A stretch of DNA of 64,000 bases from Periconia sp. R9002 (taxonomy: Eukaryota; Ascomycota; Dothideomycetes; Pleosporales; Periconiaceae), in NCBI GenBank assembly GCA_023627715.1, contig JAMAHW010000003.1, positions 744,001-808,000 of the forward strand. Direction: 5' to 3'. This document shows positions 1-11,990 of this stretch, in pieces. Within the stretch, counting starts at the first letter, position 1. The number at the start of each line of letters is the position of its first letter. The position numbers and the translations under genes were made by a program. The notes beneath the pieces are model-generated. The model saw only the letters and a program-made list of their open reading frames with translations. It was not told the origin of the DNA and made no database searches.

Positions 1-3000
1 TGATTGTAGAGTCTGGCTTCCGCTGCCACCTCACATCCTACGCCCGCACCACCGCCTCCGCACCATCAGCATTTGTGAGCAAGCTACGAAAGTACCTGAA
101 GACCCGCCGCGTGACAGCGGTATCGCAAATTGGAACCGATAGAATAATAGAGTTCCAATTCTCAGATGGACTTTACAGGCTGTATTTTGAGTTCTACGCG
201 AGTGGCAACATCGTACTGACCGACGGCGATTTGAAGATTTTAGCCCTATTGCGTAACGTGGAAGAAGGCGCAGAGCATGAAAAATTACGGGTTGGATTGG
301 AGTACAATCTGTCGCTGCGACAAAATTATGAGCGCATCCCTGAACTCACCGAGGAGAGGGTGCGCGAAGGTCTCCAAAAGGCTCTGGATCGGCAAAAGTC
401 CCAGCCAGAGGCCACTGGGAAGAAAGCCCAGAGGCAAGCAAAAGATGCATTGCGAAAAGCGCTAGCGGTATCAATCACAGAATGCCCTCCGCTGCTTGTG
501 GACCATGCTTTGCATGTCGCGCAATACGATACCACGCTAAAACCAGATCAAGTCCTCGCAGACCATGCATTATTGACAAAACTCGTGGATGTCCTCCGAA
601 ATGCGCGCAGTATATCCGAAAACATCACACAGCATGATCAAATCAAAGGCTACATATTGGCCAAACCAAATCCGGCAGCCGCGACGGATACTACGGAAAA
701 CTCCGAACAGTCAAAATATCTGTACGACGATTTTCACCCTTTTCAGCCTAAACAATTCGAAAACTCTGACTATACCTCCCTGGAGTTCGAAGGCTTCAAC
801 AAGACTGTCGACGAGTTCTTTTCCTCAATTGAAGGACAGAAATTGGAGTCAAAGCTGCACGAGCGCGAGCTAGCTGCGAAGAAGAAGCTGGACCAAGCAC
901 GCAAGGAACACGAGAATCGTATTGGAGGTCTTCAGCAAGTTCAGGAGCTGAATTTCAAGAAAGCCGAAGCCATTCTCGCCAATGTACATCGCGTGGAGGA
1001 GGCCATTGCTGCTGTCAATGGGCTTATTGGACAGGGCATGGACTGGGGTGAAATTGCGCGACTTATAGATCGTGAGCAAAACCAAGGCAATCCTGTTGCT
1101 CAGCTTATCCGGCTTCCGCTCAAGCTTAACCAAAATACCGTGACCTTGCTACTCGATGAGACAAATTGGGATGAGGAGAACCCGGTCGAGGATGAGGGGT
1201 ACGAAACCAGCTCTGTCAGTGAGGAAAGTGACGAAGATGAAGAGAACATTTCAAAGGCCAAGAGGAAACCTACTGAGTCACAATCCGCTATAATCCCTAA
1301 GCTGGCTATCGACATCGATCTGGGACTCTCTGCTTGGGCTAATTCCAGTGAATATTTTGACGAGAAAAAGGCCGCCAAGGGGAAGGAGTCGCGAACGCAG
1401 GAAGCTTCGTCTTTAGCCCTAAAGAACACCGAGAGAAAGGTAGCTGCGGATCTGAAAAAGGGTTTGAAGCAAGAGAAAGAAGTTCTACGGCCAGTGCGAA
1501 GGCAGCAGTGGTTCGAAAAATTCGTATTTTTTGTATCGTCTGATGGATATCTGGTCATAGGCGGAAAGGACGCTCAACAAAACGAAATCATCTATCGGAA
1601 ATACCTTAGAAAGGGCGATGTTTATGTCCACGCAGACTTGAAAGCAGCTACACCTATGGTTATTAAGAACAAACCGAACACGCCGGATGCACCAATCCCT
1701 CCTTCGACCCTTTCGCAGGCCGGACACCTTTCAGTCTGTACATCAGAGGCATGGGATTCAAAGGCCGTCATGTCTGCTTGGTGGGTAAATGCTGATCAAG
1801 TCAGCAAGACTGGTCATACTGGCGAATTTCTAGGGCCAGGTCTGTTTAACATCACCGGAAAAAAAGAGTATCTGCCCCCCGCCCAGCTCATAGTGGGTCT
1901 GGCGGTCATGTTCGAGATAAGTGATGATAGCAAAGCTCGACACAAGAAACATCGCGTCAATGAACCTGTGGATGCTCTGCACGAAGATACGGCTGCCCCA
2001 ACAACCGTTCCGGAGCCAGTTGCAGAGTTGACGGGCAAAGCTGCGGAACAAGCACAAGAGGATAGTGAAGATGAGTTCCCGGATGCGAAACCTGCATCTG
2101 ATTCTGAGGATGATTTCCCCGATACTAAATTAGAAGACTCGGACGATAGTGATACAGACTCAGATGCAGCTGATCATAGCAATCCTCTCCAAACAAGTAA
2201 CGCAGATCCAGACTCGGAGTACGAAGAAACAGTGCCCGCGCCTCCTCCGGACACAGCGTCAACGTTCAAAAACTCAACAAATTTGGAAGAGGAGTCCATG
2301 GAAAATGGGTCCATAGCGGATTCAGAGCAATCACAGCAAACGGCTAGCCGACGACACCTGTCTGCGAAGGAACGAAAACGCTTGAAGAAAGGAAAAACCC
2401 CCGGGAACACATCAACACCGTCCGACCCTAGTTCAAGGGCAGATGCCGGTGCCGACGCTGGTGAAAATACTCCGGAAGAGGTGCAATCTGCATCAAAAGG
2501 GCCAGGTAGCATAGTTTCACAAGCAACCAAGGCCTCCAGAGGCGCTCTTCCCCGAGGCAAACGAGGCAAAGCAAAGAAGCTTGCTGCAAAATATGCCGAT
2601 CAAGACGAGGAAGACCGAGCACTTGCGCTACGTCTACTTGGTGCAAAGTCAGAACAGCACATCGCAGAAGAAACAGCACAAAGCAAACGTTCCAAAGAAG
2701 AGGAAGCAGCAGCGAATAAGCAACGTCGGCGTGACCAACATCTTCGAGCCCAGGCTATGGGCAAAGCTGCCGAAGAAGCCCGTCGCGCCGCACAAGAAGG
2801 CAACACGCAAGATGACGACGATGAAGGCGATGAAGTCCTGAAAAACAATCTTCTGAACCTTGATGCTTTCACTGGTCGCCCGCTTCCTCACGACACCCTC
2901 ATATCTGCCATTCCAGTCTGTGCGCCATGGGCTGCCCTCTCAACCTACAAATACAAGGCCAAGCTGCAACCTGGCGCTCTCAAACGCGGAAAAGCGGTCA

Positions 3001-3251
3001 AAGAAATCCTCACCCGCTGGGATGCCGCGGGGAAGAACCCTAAGGCTGTGGATCAGAATGCGCAGGATGTCGAGAGGATCTGGCCCCAGGAGTTAGACTT
3101 AATAAAAGGCTGGAAAGATGCGGAGGTCGTAGGTGCGGTGCCTGTTAGTAAGGTCAGGATTATGATGGGTGGAGGATACAATGGAGGCGGTGGAAGCCAG
3201 GCCAATGCTAAGAAGAAGTCGGCCAGGGGTGGAAGGGGGAAAAAGAGATAA
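1..3251 (+). CDS. RQC2: Rqc2/Tae2 (NEMF family), ribosome quality control subunit, 5' partial
   Basis: Family role: Rqc2 binds stalled 60S-peptidyl-tRNA complexes in the cytosol, recruits the Ltn1 ubiquitin ligase and directs CAT-tailing. In the sequence the reading frame is open from base 3 (IVESGFRCHLTSYAR...), so the gene starts beyond the left edge; the first in-frame start-like codon, GTG at 75, is not a eukaryotic start. 1082 residues are visible. They show the end of the NFACT-N domain, a charged coiled-coil stretch (bases about 780-1000), the NFACT-R/DUF814 domain (about 1500-1900, with QWFEKFVFF, DGYLVIGGKD and GDVYVHADLKAA), a long acidic disordered linker, and the NFACT-C domain (about 2900-3170, CAPWAALSTYKYK). 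It ends in a basic Gly-rich tail. No intron is evident in the visible part. Identification is firm; only the N terminus is missing. Confidence 0.95.
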   Translation, partial: IVESGFRCHLTSYARTTASAPSAFVSKLRKYLKTRRVTAVSQIGTDRIIEFQFSDGLYRLYFEFYASGNIVLTDGDLKILALLRNVEEGAEHEKLRVGLEYNLSLRQNYERIPELTEERVREGLQKALDRQKSQPEATGKKAQRQAKDALRKALAVSITECPPLLVDHALHVAQYDTTLKPDQVLADHALLTKLVDVLRNARSISENITQHDQIKGYILAKPNPAAATDTTENSEQSKYLYDDFHPFQPKQFENSDYTSLEFEGFNKTVDEFFSSIEGQKLESKLHERELAAKKKLDQARKEHENRIGGLQQVQELNFKKAEAILANVHRVEEAIAAVNGLIGQGMDWGEIARLIDREQNQGNPVAQLIRLPLKLNQNTVTLLLDETNWDEENPVEDEGYETSSVSEESDEDEENISKAKRKPTESQSAIIPKLAIDIDLGLSAWANSSEYFDEKKAAKGKESRTQEASSLALKNTERKVAADLKKGLKQEKEVLRPVRRQQWFEKFVFFVSSDGYLVIGGKDAQQNEIIYRKYLRKGDVYVHADLKAATPMVIKNKPNTPDAPIPPSTLSQAGHLSVCTSEAWDSKAVMSAWWVNADQVSKTGHTGEFLGPGLFNITGKKEYLPPAQLIVGLAVMFEISDDSKARHKKHRVNEPVDALHEDTAAPTTVPEPVAELTGKAAEQAQEDSEDEFPDAKPASDSEDDFPDTKLEDSDDSDTDSDAADHSNPLQTSNADPDSEYEETVPAPPPDTASTFKNSTNLEEESMENGSIADSEQSQQTASRRHLSAKERKRLKKGKTPGNTSTPSDPSSRADAGADAGENTPEEVQSASKGPGSIVSQATKASRGALPRGKRGKAKKLAAKYADQDEEDRALALRLLGAKSEQHIAEETAQSKRSKEEEAAANKQRRRDQHLRAQAMGKAAEEARRAAQEGNTQDDDDEGDEVLKNNLLNLDAFTGRPLPHDTLISAIPVCAPWAALSTYKYKAKLQPGALKRGKAVKEILTRWDAAGKNPKAVDQNAQDVERIWPQELDLIKGWKDAEVVGAVPVSKVRIMMGGGYNGGGGSQANAKKKSARGGRGKKR

Positions 3252-6200
3252 AAATCTTGGTCTTGCCGTCCGGGTGCTCTTTCATTTGCGATTGCATTTG
3301 ATGCGGGGCTATGTTGGTTGGTGTCACAAGAGCTGTCTATACATTGAAAACATCGCTTTATCTTCTCACCGCTCGTATGTCGTATGCATCGTGTGATGGA
3401 AGGACAAGGTATGACCACAGAATTCTGGAACTAATACCATCACTTGGATCTCAATCGTTCGATTTAAATTTGTTCCTCTCTTTGTACTTCCCGTCGCCCG
3501 TCATCCCATCCAATAACCTTACCCTGCTTGCAAAATCCACGTCTCCTGTTCTCAGGCCTGTCCTGCGGTGAATGGGGTAAAAAAGGTATTTATTCTTCCT
3601 CCTCTTCCTCTCCTTCCTTCTCTTCTTTTCCTCCACACGCGGGAGATGGGGTAAATGTGACCTATTTTAAAACCTCGAGCAGAGCGTACGATGGAGAATT
3701 TGCTGCGCCATGCTTTTTAGTTCTTGAACATGGACTGTTTTTGAACTACGTGACTGCCTACCTGTTGATTTTATATCATTACTTTTCATCTTTATTTTTC
3801 GAAATCGGCATGCGGATATGTTGATGTCTTTTTCTCTCTGTGGAGTTTCTCTTCAATTTCCTTCTAAAACATATGCCAATGATCCCGGAATTTGGATCTC
3901 ATGCCTATATAATGTATGATCATGTTCAAAAACTCCTGGCCTTTTAACTGTTCTCTGTCCAGGCCTGGATCAACGGAAGCTTTTCATTTCGTGCCATTAA
4001 ATGTTTGAAAGGATGCAGGTATTTCACGTATGAGCTTGTTTCAGAAACACAACATCCATGAACCGGAAGACTGTTTTCCGTATGCCTTAGGTTCACCATT
4101 TCTTTCGATAAATGTTTTGGCTGAATCGAAATGAAAAAGAAACGAATTTTTCTTCTCCTAGGACATTGTTCGAAACCGTCTGGACAAGCAACATGATTTC
4201 TGGAGATATTGGACGTCATGTGTATGTCGTTTCTAAACAGGTATATTGCCAAAAAGTGTCCGATTTGGATTTCGGAGTGTGTAATGTCTTGAGTACCCTC
4301 ACTCATATGGTACCGTCGGATGATATATGTTTCAAAACACCCAGCTACGCTCGCCATGAAAGCAGAACGAAAGCCTTTATATAAGATTTTCATCTTAAAG
4401 ATTTGGGTACAACTGGAATGGTATCAAGTACACGTGTTGTCTTTCTTCGCGGAAAGCGCAGCAACAAGAAGAGAATGGCTCGATCTCAATATGTTGTTTT
4501 TACACCTCGTTGAGTGGGAAATCGTCCGATCAGTACACCTATATTTTGTTGTTGAAAAGAATTGTCCCATTTTCCATGGGCTGGGTCGGTATCTATTTCG
4601 AGGACAAGTTCTTGTCTAAAAACGCATCTTATCTGCTGATATGTTTTCCCCCCCTCTGTCTTTTTAAACCTACGTTTTATGCATAATGTCTATGTTAAAC
4701 GTTGAGTGCGAATGCAGCTATGGCAGATTTTGAAAGCGTTATGTAGTATTGAAATTCGATTTCTCCCATTACATATCGCTTTTCTAGCAAATAATATCAC
4801 GATCAGTAATATGTATTTTGAGTCCGCAGAGAAGAATACATGAATTCTGTCGAAAAGAACCGGGTTTACCACTCTTATGACTTGCTTTTTCGATGTTTCC
4901 TGTGTTCGAAAGAGAACACATGTGGTAAATATGTGGTTTTTAATCTGTTTATCAACAAAAACAGACTTACACGAATGGTCATGATTTTTTTGGAAGAAAA
5001 TGAGTTCTTTCTGAGTAAAGATTGCAATTGGGGAATACCCATGGAAGCGACTCGTAAGAGCAGGCGATTCTACACTATAGAAAAAGTTTTAAGGCTTTCC
5101 ATAATTCTGTCTCTTCGTATAGTTTTTTGTCTTTTTTCTCTGTTATGAATATCGGAATTGAAACAGCCCTATGTCCTTGGCAATATGAATTATTGAATCC
5201 TGAAGTAGGGTTTCCATGCTTGCTACATTATGTGCCTCTATGTATAGTATACAGCGATTAGAAAAATTCATTTGATCAATTCAAAACTCCACACTTCATA
5301 CACATGATCGGTTGTTTTGAACAAGGAATAAAGGTCTGTACAAACACGGTCATGGTGGTTGAATAGATTGAGTTGTAGTTCCGATGTTCAATCTATCTAA
5401 CCTCTAAAATTGCATTATCCCATATATGATATAATCTTTATGGAATCACCTACTGTCGCATATATGGCCCTTTGATTCATGAATTGGTGATTGGTACCAT
5501 GCCGCCATTTTTTGACACCTACCTAAAATTAAGGAATATACGTTTTATGAGCGGAGGGAAATCCGCGGCGTTAAAACACTCCAGTTTTGTAAAGAAAGTC
5601 TCAACGACAGATTCGATATATCCACGCGATCCCAAGACCTTGCACTGCCTTTGAAAAACCTGATCACCAATTATATCATGGCTTTTGTGGTTTATATCTC
5701 TCAGAATAATAACACCGACCAGCTAGAGCTATGTCCTCGAATCCGTTTCCAAATTCAACAACGGATATATTTTCTGTGCTTATATACATCAAACCTTAAC
5801 ATTGCGGATCGAATACCGATGTTTTACGAGCTATGGTGAGACTGGAATTGTAAATTCATAAGAACCTAATAAATACCTTCACGTGTCGTATTTCATGTTG
5901 CGTACTAAAACAGCCACATTCATAGAATCTCAAGGAGTTAATTAACAAACGGGACTGTTAAGATATCCTTTGTCATTGGATTTTGAATGTAGAACATTTT
6001 ATAGGTATGGACTAAATATACGGACAGGAAGCCTCATGTTGGTGCCGGCTGTTGTCCCCTTCAACGACAAAGGGAGTTACCTACAATACTATGATATTGT
6101 GTATTTCAGGGTTATCCATTCTTTTGTCTTTTTTGATAAGCAACTCTATTCTCCTTTGGCAACAAAATGGATATATTTCTGTTACATGTTTGGTTTCCCC

Positions 6201-7065
6201 TCTTTTTTTACCCTGTGATATCGAACTTCGCTCTGCTAACTAAGGTATGTGTTCTTTCTGCAGTGAGTTTGTGTCATATATATAATTTTTATCTGTGTGC
6301 CCGTCCCGGCCAAGGACGTTACCCAGTGTACCCCCCCCTCCACCTGTGTCGATACCCAGGGTAGTGATACTCTGTGAGGATCAAATTCAATTCATATAAT
6401 TTTTATCAAGCCAACGCAGTTCTTAGACTTTACCGCACTTTAGACAAAAACTAAGTAAGAGAACTTTGTATATAAGTAGAAGACAAGTGAGAAAAATCGC
6501 TGTGTACTTTTGTAAAGAAATCCTTAAGAAAAGTGAAGTTTCTAAATAACTTTTTTTCATGAGAATGAGTGAGCGTTAAGGACAACTTGGTATGTGTTTA
6601 ATTTGCATTTCTATTAACTCATGTTCTGATTCGTATGAACCTGAGAAAAAGGTAGAAAAGAAGAGACATGTTCCTGGTAGAGAGTTCATGATCATGGAGG
6701 GTCAGAAACTATGCGGTCTCGAGCGGAGAATCGATACTGATGATGCTGATGATGCTGATAATCACCATCATCGTTGGACTTAAAAACTCAAATTTGTTCC
6801 CCTGTCTTCAAAAAAAGTGACAAAAAACCTGCAACTAGAGTTATTGTATCCATCACGCACTCGAGCAAACCACATGGCTAAAGAGCAAAAAACAACATTG
6901 ATTAATATCTATAACCAGAGGGTATCGTTCGTGACCCAAGCATACACCGTAAGCAATAGTATAAAAACAAACTTCTATGTAGAACGCCGAAGCTCCAGCA
7001 TTACAGCCAATGCCAACCCACTGAAACGAGAGCTGAGACTCCTGTCGTGTACCTCCCACGCCAAC
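3252..7065. other. AT-rich gene-free interval
   Basis: Between Rqc2 and Lro1, the stretch from about 3.8 to 6.8 kb is clearly richer in A and T than the flanking genes. It contains only short random-looking reading frames on both strands, none with a recognisable domain. It holds T-rich tracts, a short GATGAT/GCTGAT microsatellite near 6736-6765 and an isolated C-run near 6331. I see no terminal repeats or target-site duplications. It could be an old, mutated (RIP-affected) repeat or ordinary AT-rich intergenic DNA; the sequence alone does not decide. Confidence 0.5.
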
Positions 7066-9099
7066 CTACTCTTCATCTTCGTAGATTTTGACTTTCTCAG
7101 CATACTTGAGAATATTGGAGTGAACAGTCTCATCAATGAGCTCTCCACGTCCGCCAGCGACGCGTAGGATCAAGTCATTAAGGGAGGCGCGACCCAAGAT
7201 GTCAACGTGATCACCTAACATTTCAAGATAAGGTTAATACGATATCATGTGAGTGGGGGATTGCACAGGTTTAGGGTGGTAATCTAAATGTCATGTGCTT
7301 ACCTGTGTTGGGTCCACCTCTAGGGCTGAACCGATCCGGCTCGTGGGGCATCTCGTATGTCTTGATCTGGACGCCCGCGGGGTTATACCGCTTCATCTTC
7401 CAGCCCTTCGCGCACATATAGCCTGCACTGAGAAGGTTGACTGTCCCATCGCCTTCGCCCATAACGACGCCGTGGTCGTACTTACCCTCTTGTGTATGGC
7501 TGGTATCGATAGTCACGTTCAGATTGCTAAGCGGATCGTGATCGTCGCGATAGTAATAAGCACGTTCAGTCGGTTTGCCAATACCGTAGAAGCAATAAAT
7601 CTTCAAATTCGGTGCAAGTGGTAACCGGGTTTCCAGAGGGTTGATCCATTTCGCGGGGATCAGTTGGTTGTCTTCCACTTGCTTTCGGGTATGCGCAACC
7701 CCGTGGGAATAGCTGCGCTGCACCATGTCCTTGTACCATTCCTCGGTGTTTTTGAAGAGATAAGGCAAGCTCTCTTCGACGGTCAAGTTGTTCGCTGTCA
7801 AAGTAGTATTACTATCCTTGAAGCGTATGAAGTTACCAAAGGAGACTTCTTGTCCCGCCTCATCATCTGGAGCCCCCTCGTGATCACCCCAAACCGCGTT
7901 ACCGCCCATGGGAAGCATAGATGATATGCCCGGCATCGCACGAAAGATCTCTGCACGTTCATGGCGCGATAGGAATTTCTCAAGTCCATAAACTGCAAAT
8001 GCATTGAGTTGAGCAGTATCCTTCATTTCCCCAGATAGGACAGCCGGAAGGCCTTTCAGGGCACCAAGCATGCAACCGCTGATGTTGATCCATGAGTCAA
8101 TATACGCATCCACCCAACCTGGCCCACCATTCCCATAGCCCTCTGCTTCGACCCAATGAAGGAAGTAATATAAAACCTGAGAGCCCATGGAATGCGACAA
8201 GAGCACAACTTTCTTGTTGCTGACCCGTACTGCAATCTCTATATGTGCCTTTAAACGCGTGAAGTATTGATCCCGCTTCTCATAGTTCATGTAGGTCATG
8301 CGCCAATCGTACGCTGCTGTGAAGGCATTTGTAGGATCGTACCCTATGGTGGCCAGATTCTCTAGGATCTTGTTCCAGATCCAGTATCCCGTAATGAAGA
8401 AGTCTGTCGCGTCAAAGCCTTGCGCGGCGCGCATCTTGATGCCGGGTGGATCCAGGCCGGTATCTGTATCGAGCATGATATGTTTCTTCCAGCCAGGCTT
8501 GTCCAAAACTAGAGCCCGCATCATAGACCATGAGCCCCAGAGCCGCTTGCGAAAGTATTGCCGTGATTCTGGCTCAGTCCCCCAAGACTCGAGCCCCGTG
8601 GAAATCACACCAGGTATCATGATAACGGGGTGCACGGCTTGTACGCCTTGCGATTTCGCGTGCAGCCCGACGGCGAAGGAATCGTAGTTTACCGCATCTC
8701 GTTCTTGTTTCTACTGAGTTATGGAAATCAGCACTCGATTCCTCGATCGGACCAGCTGGAGAGCTTGCGCACCTGCAGCATCTGCGCATCCTTCAAGAAG
8801 CCTGCCGGCAAAGCTTCCAAAATGCTATCCAAATTCATGCCCTCCAAGCTGCTCAGGTCGATGTAATCATTGCTGCCTGCTAGAAAGGCCGCAGCAACGA
8901 CACCGACCAATGCCCCCAACACGAAAATCCATGTATTCTTCCTCTTGCTGTTTTTCCCCTTCTTGAGAGTGTGAAGTTGTTCAGCCGTTATTACGCGCAG
9001 ATTCGACGGCCGCGGTTTGCCGGGTTCAGGTGTGGTTTCACGAGACACAACGTCTTCGGGGGTTTCATTGCCGCCGAAGCGACGTCGTAAGAACGACAT
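7066..9099 (-). CDS. LRO1: Phospholipid:diacylglycerol acyltransferase (PDAT, Lro1)
   Basis: Lro1 transfers an acyl group from a phospholipid to diacylglycerol, making triacylglycerol at the ER and nuclear envelope. Model: complement of 7066-7214, 7303-8710 and 8773-9099, 627 aa. Both introns have GT..AG ends (8711-8772, 62 nt; 7215-7302, 88 nt) and the frame closes exactly across both. Features: basic N terminus, one membrane segment at about residues 56-73, then a lumenal LCAT-fold domain with the oxyanion region HPVIMIPG, the nucleophile Ser283 in SHSMGS, Asp530 in GEGDGTV and His581 in GDHVDILG, which lies in the last small exon. Length matches yeast Lro1 (661 aa). The start ATG at 9099 is the first in frame. 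It is head-to-head with the NatC gene, 259 bp apart. Confidence 0.95.
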
Positions 9100-9358
9100 A
9101 AATGAAAGAGTTATACTGCAAAAACACGCCTAGCGATGGAAACTTCACAAGGATTCGAGACGATAAAGTGAGTTTTTGGGGGCCTGCATGTGGCCTGATA
9201 GTTTTCGGTTTCGGTTCGGTCCCACGTGAAAGGGTCGTTGTCATAGCTTCCTTCCGAAAACTCATGCCAAGAGCGGAATTGTTAGAACCGCCGCGGGGAT
9301 TCATTCCGAACCATACATCCCTCATCGCTCGTCCGCTTCCTTTCCGCAGCGCGTGGAA

Positions 9359-10057
9359 ATGTCGACGGCCGAGCCCAATATCTCAGGACCGAAGGTCGAA
9401 GGAGATTTGAAATATGTTCAATATCATGGGTCGGAAGAAGAGACATTTCTGCCCTCGATTCGGCAATTAATCTCTAAAGATCTTTCGGAACCTTACAGCA
9501 TCTACGTGTACCGATATTTCCTATACCAATGGGGAGACTTATGTTACATGGTACCTCTTTGCTTTCAACATATATGCGTTTTGAATAGTTCCTAACGACA
9601 TTCCTAGGCTCTGGACTCCCAAAACAAGCTCATTGGCGTAGTAGTCTGCAAACTTGAGCCCCACCGGAGCGGGACCTTTCGGGGCTACATCGCCATGCTC
9701 GCTGTTCAAGAGTCCTACCGTGGCCAGGGCATCGCTACCAAACTTGTTTGCAAGGCGATTGAGACTATGGCTGCCCGCGATGCCGATGAGATTGTTCTTG
9801 AGACCGAAGTTACCAACACCGCTTCCCTAAAGCTGTATGAACGCTTGGGATTTATCCGGAGCAAACGGTTACACAGATATTATCTCAATGGGAACGCGGC
9901 ATTTCGACTACTATTGTACCTCAAAGAAGGCGTTGCACTGAAAAGGCCTGCAGATGGCGCAGATATGGGCATGCAACCGAAAATTGAGGAATACAGAGGA
10001 TTTGGACCTGCTTCAAACCAAGAGGAGGTAACTACCGCCTCGGAGTCTGTGACCTGA
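9359..10057 (+). CDS. NAA30: N-alpha-acetyltransferase, NatC catalytic subunit (Naa30/Mak3)
   Basis: This GNAT acetyltransferase acetylates N-terminal Met followed by a bulky residue (ML-, MI-, MF-) on nascent chains at the ribosome. Model: 9359-9550 joined to 9608-10057, 213 aa. The 57-nt intron (GTACCT..CCTAG) carries CCTAAC as branch site. The start is the ATG at 9359; the GTG six bases upstream is not used. The YSIYVYRYFLYQWGDLCYMA segment is characteristic of Naa30. The acetyl-CoA loop is R102-G-Q-G-I-A107, followed by EIVLETEVTN and ASLKLYERLGF, typical of the C-terminal GNAT half. A poorly conserved tail of about 40 residues follows. Family assignment is very secure. Confidence 0.95.
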
Positions 10058-10585
10058 ATGAATGCTTCGAAAGCTTCACCACCTTCATGAAAGCTTCCGC
10101 TACACGCAGGTGCCGTCGGAAGCTCCACGTAAATATATCTGAGAACCGCGTGTTGAACCCGGTTTCAGAACGACTGGACGAAGGGAGATGCACACTGATG
10201 GCCACTCTATCACAAACTAGCGACCATGTTAGTACACCATGTCATCTGCGACGGTTCAACAATACAGCTGGCTTAGTGCATGAAACTTTGGCGGATACGA
10301 TCCTTTTCCATCCAAGATGTTAATACCACGCATCGTCCGATTTTTGGGTACCCGCTTACCCGCTTATTCACTGTCAATCGTCTTTCAAATTTCTTGAACC
10401 ATTGGACATTGGACATTGGTTGATAAATCATCTTCATCTATCTCTATCGGTTACTCATCCATAGAACTCCAGACACCAACGGGTATACTTGTCCCCTGTC
10501 AACCCCCTCATTCTCAAAAAAACGTTAGATCGTATTATACACATTGCCATACCGTTTCCATTCCTCTCAGCCATGTTTATTTACC
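10058..10585. other. Convergent intergenic region
   Basis: 3' flanks of the NatC gene (plus) and the ER J-protein gene (minus). I see no gene or structured element here. Confidence 0.5.
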
Positions 10586-11990
10586 TCATAACTCACTGTG
10601 GTCCTCATCTTCAATTGGCGGCATGACAATAGGTTCCTTGGGTCTCCCCCATTCTTGATCTAGAGTCTTGCCGTTCTTCTTCCTCCACTTCTCCCATGTA
10701 GCCCAGAAATCCTTCTCCATCCCCTTCTCCATTTGATCTGGCAACACGACGACATACTCTACATGTAGAGAGCCGAATGCTTCTCCAGCGTTGTTCTCCA
10801 GATGTTGATGCCATATCGGCATGCCTTCGTCTGCTATGATCTCGACTGTGTTGGGCTGGACAACTTCGCCACGTTTCCGAGAAAGTTGAACAATGTGGCC
10901 GTCGAGATGTGTGATGTTACGCGTCCAGTCGCCCATCCATGCTTCGCGTAGCGAGATGACTTCTCTCCAAAAGAGATCGTGGCCGCGACGGCGGAAGAAG
11001 GTTCCATCTGTCCGCTCGTGGTCCTGCTGACCGAGTACAGGCTCGGACTCTACTAGGTGGACAACCAAGTCACCAGCGACCCAATCTGGACTCTCATCTG
11101 CTTCGTTCTCATATGTAATGCGTACACCTCGTGGCATTCCTTTTTCGACTTCGAGATCGTGCGTTTCGGGCTCACGAACGACGCGGTTACCTTGACATAC
11201 GGGGCAAACGTGCTTAATAGTCTTCCCACGCCCTCCGCATTTCTCGCACTGCATTTGTATCTGCTGGAACATGCCCGGTGCCAGCTGTTGTTTTCGGATG
11301 ATCCTTCCATGGCCGCCGCACATGTCGCATTGTTCCACGTGTCCATCTTCACTCCCGGAACCCTCACATGCGGAGCAGACGGCTTGTTTCTCTACAGTGA
11401 ACGTCGTTTTCCGGCCGTTGTAGAAATCGCGAAGGGGAACCGCAACGCGAACCTCCATGTCGGGGCCTTTACGTTCGCCGCCCTGATGTCCAAAATGTCC
11501 GCTTCCACCGAAAAAGCGCGAAAAGAGGTCAAATGGATCATGGTGTTGCCGTGGGCCGCCTCCGCGCTTGTGCTGCTCGATTCCCTCGTGACCGTATTGG
11601 TCATATATCTTTCGGGTTTCTTCTTCGACAAGGACTTCATACGCTTCAGCTATACTGACGAATTTCTTTTCTGCTTCTGGATCGCCGCTATAGAATAATT
11701 AGTGCTGGTGGTGGGAGTAGAGCAAAGGTCTCACGTACGGATTCTTGTCCGGATGAAACTTCTTGCTGAGTTGGCGGTATGCTTTCTTAATTTCACGTTC
11801 GGAGGCACTCTTTTTGAGTCCTAAAAGCTGTGTTATAGTGTTAGCATTTGCAACTAACCAGTAACGCACACTCGACGTGTTCTTCCGCAAGTCACTGATA
11901 CTTGAACAATTTACATACCTTATAAAAATCTTCCGCTCCGAGAACCGCCGACATCAAACACCCCAGCAATAACAATATTCTTAATAGCAT
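10586..11990 (-). CDS. SCJ1: ER-lumenal J-protein (Hsp40 type I, Scj1-like)
   Basis: A DnaJ co-chaperone of the ER Hsp70 (Kar2/BiP) that binds unfolded proteins and stimulates ATP hydrolysis. Model: complement of 10586-11687, 11739-11827 and 11919-11990, 420 aa. Introns are 91 nt (11828-11918) and 51 nt (11688-11738), both GT..AG and phase-consistent. Exon 1 encodes a hydrophobic signal peptide (MLLRILLLLGCLMSAVLGAE). The J domain follows with the HPD motif at residues 49-51, then a Gly/Phe stretch (DPFDLFSRFFGG), a zinc-finger region with the four CxxC pairs expected of type I J-proteins (CSAC, CDMC, CEKC, CPVC) and the two beta-sandwich client-binding domains. The protein ends in EDEDHSEL, a variant of the HDEL retrieval signal, consistent with a soluble ER resident. 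Confidence 0.93.
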
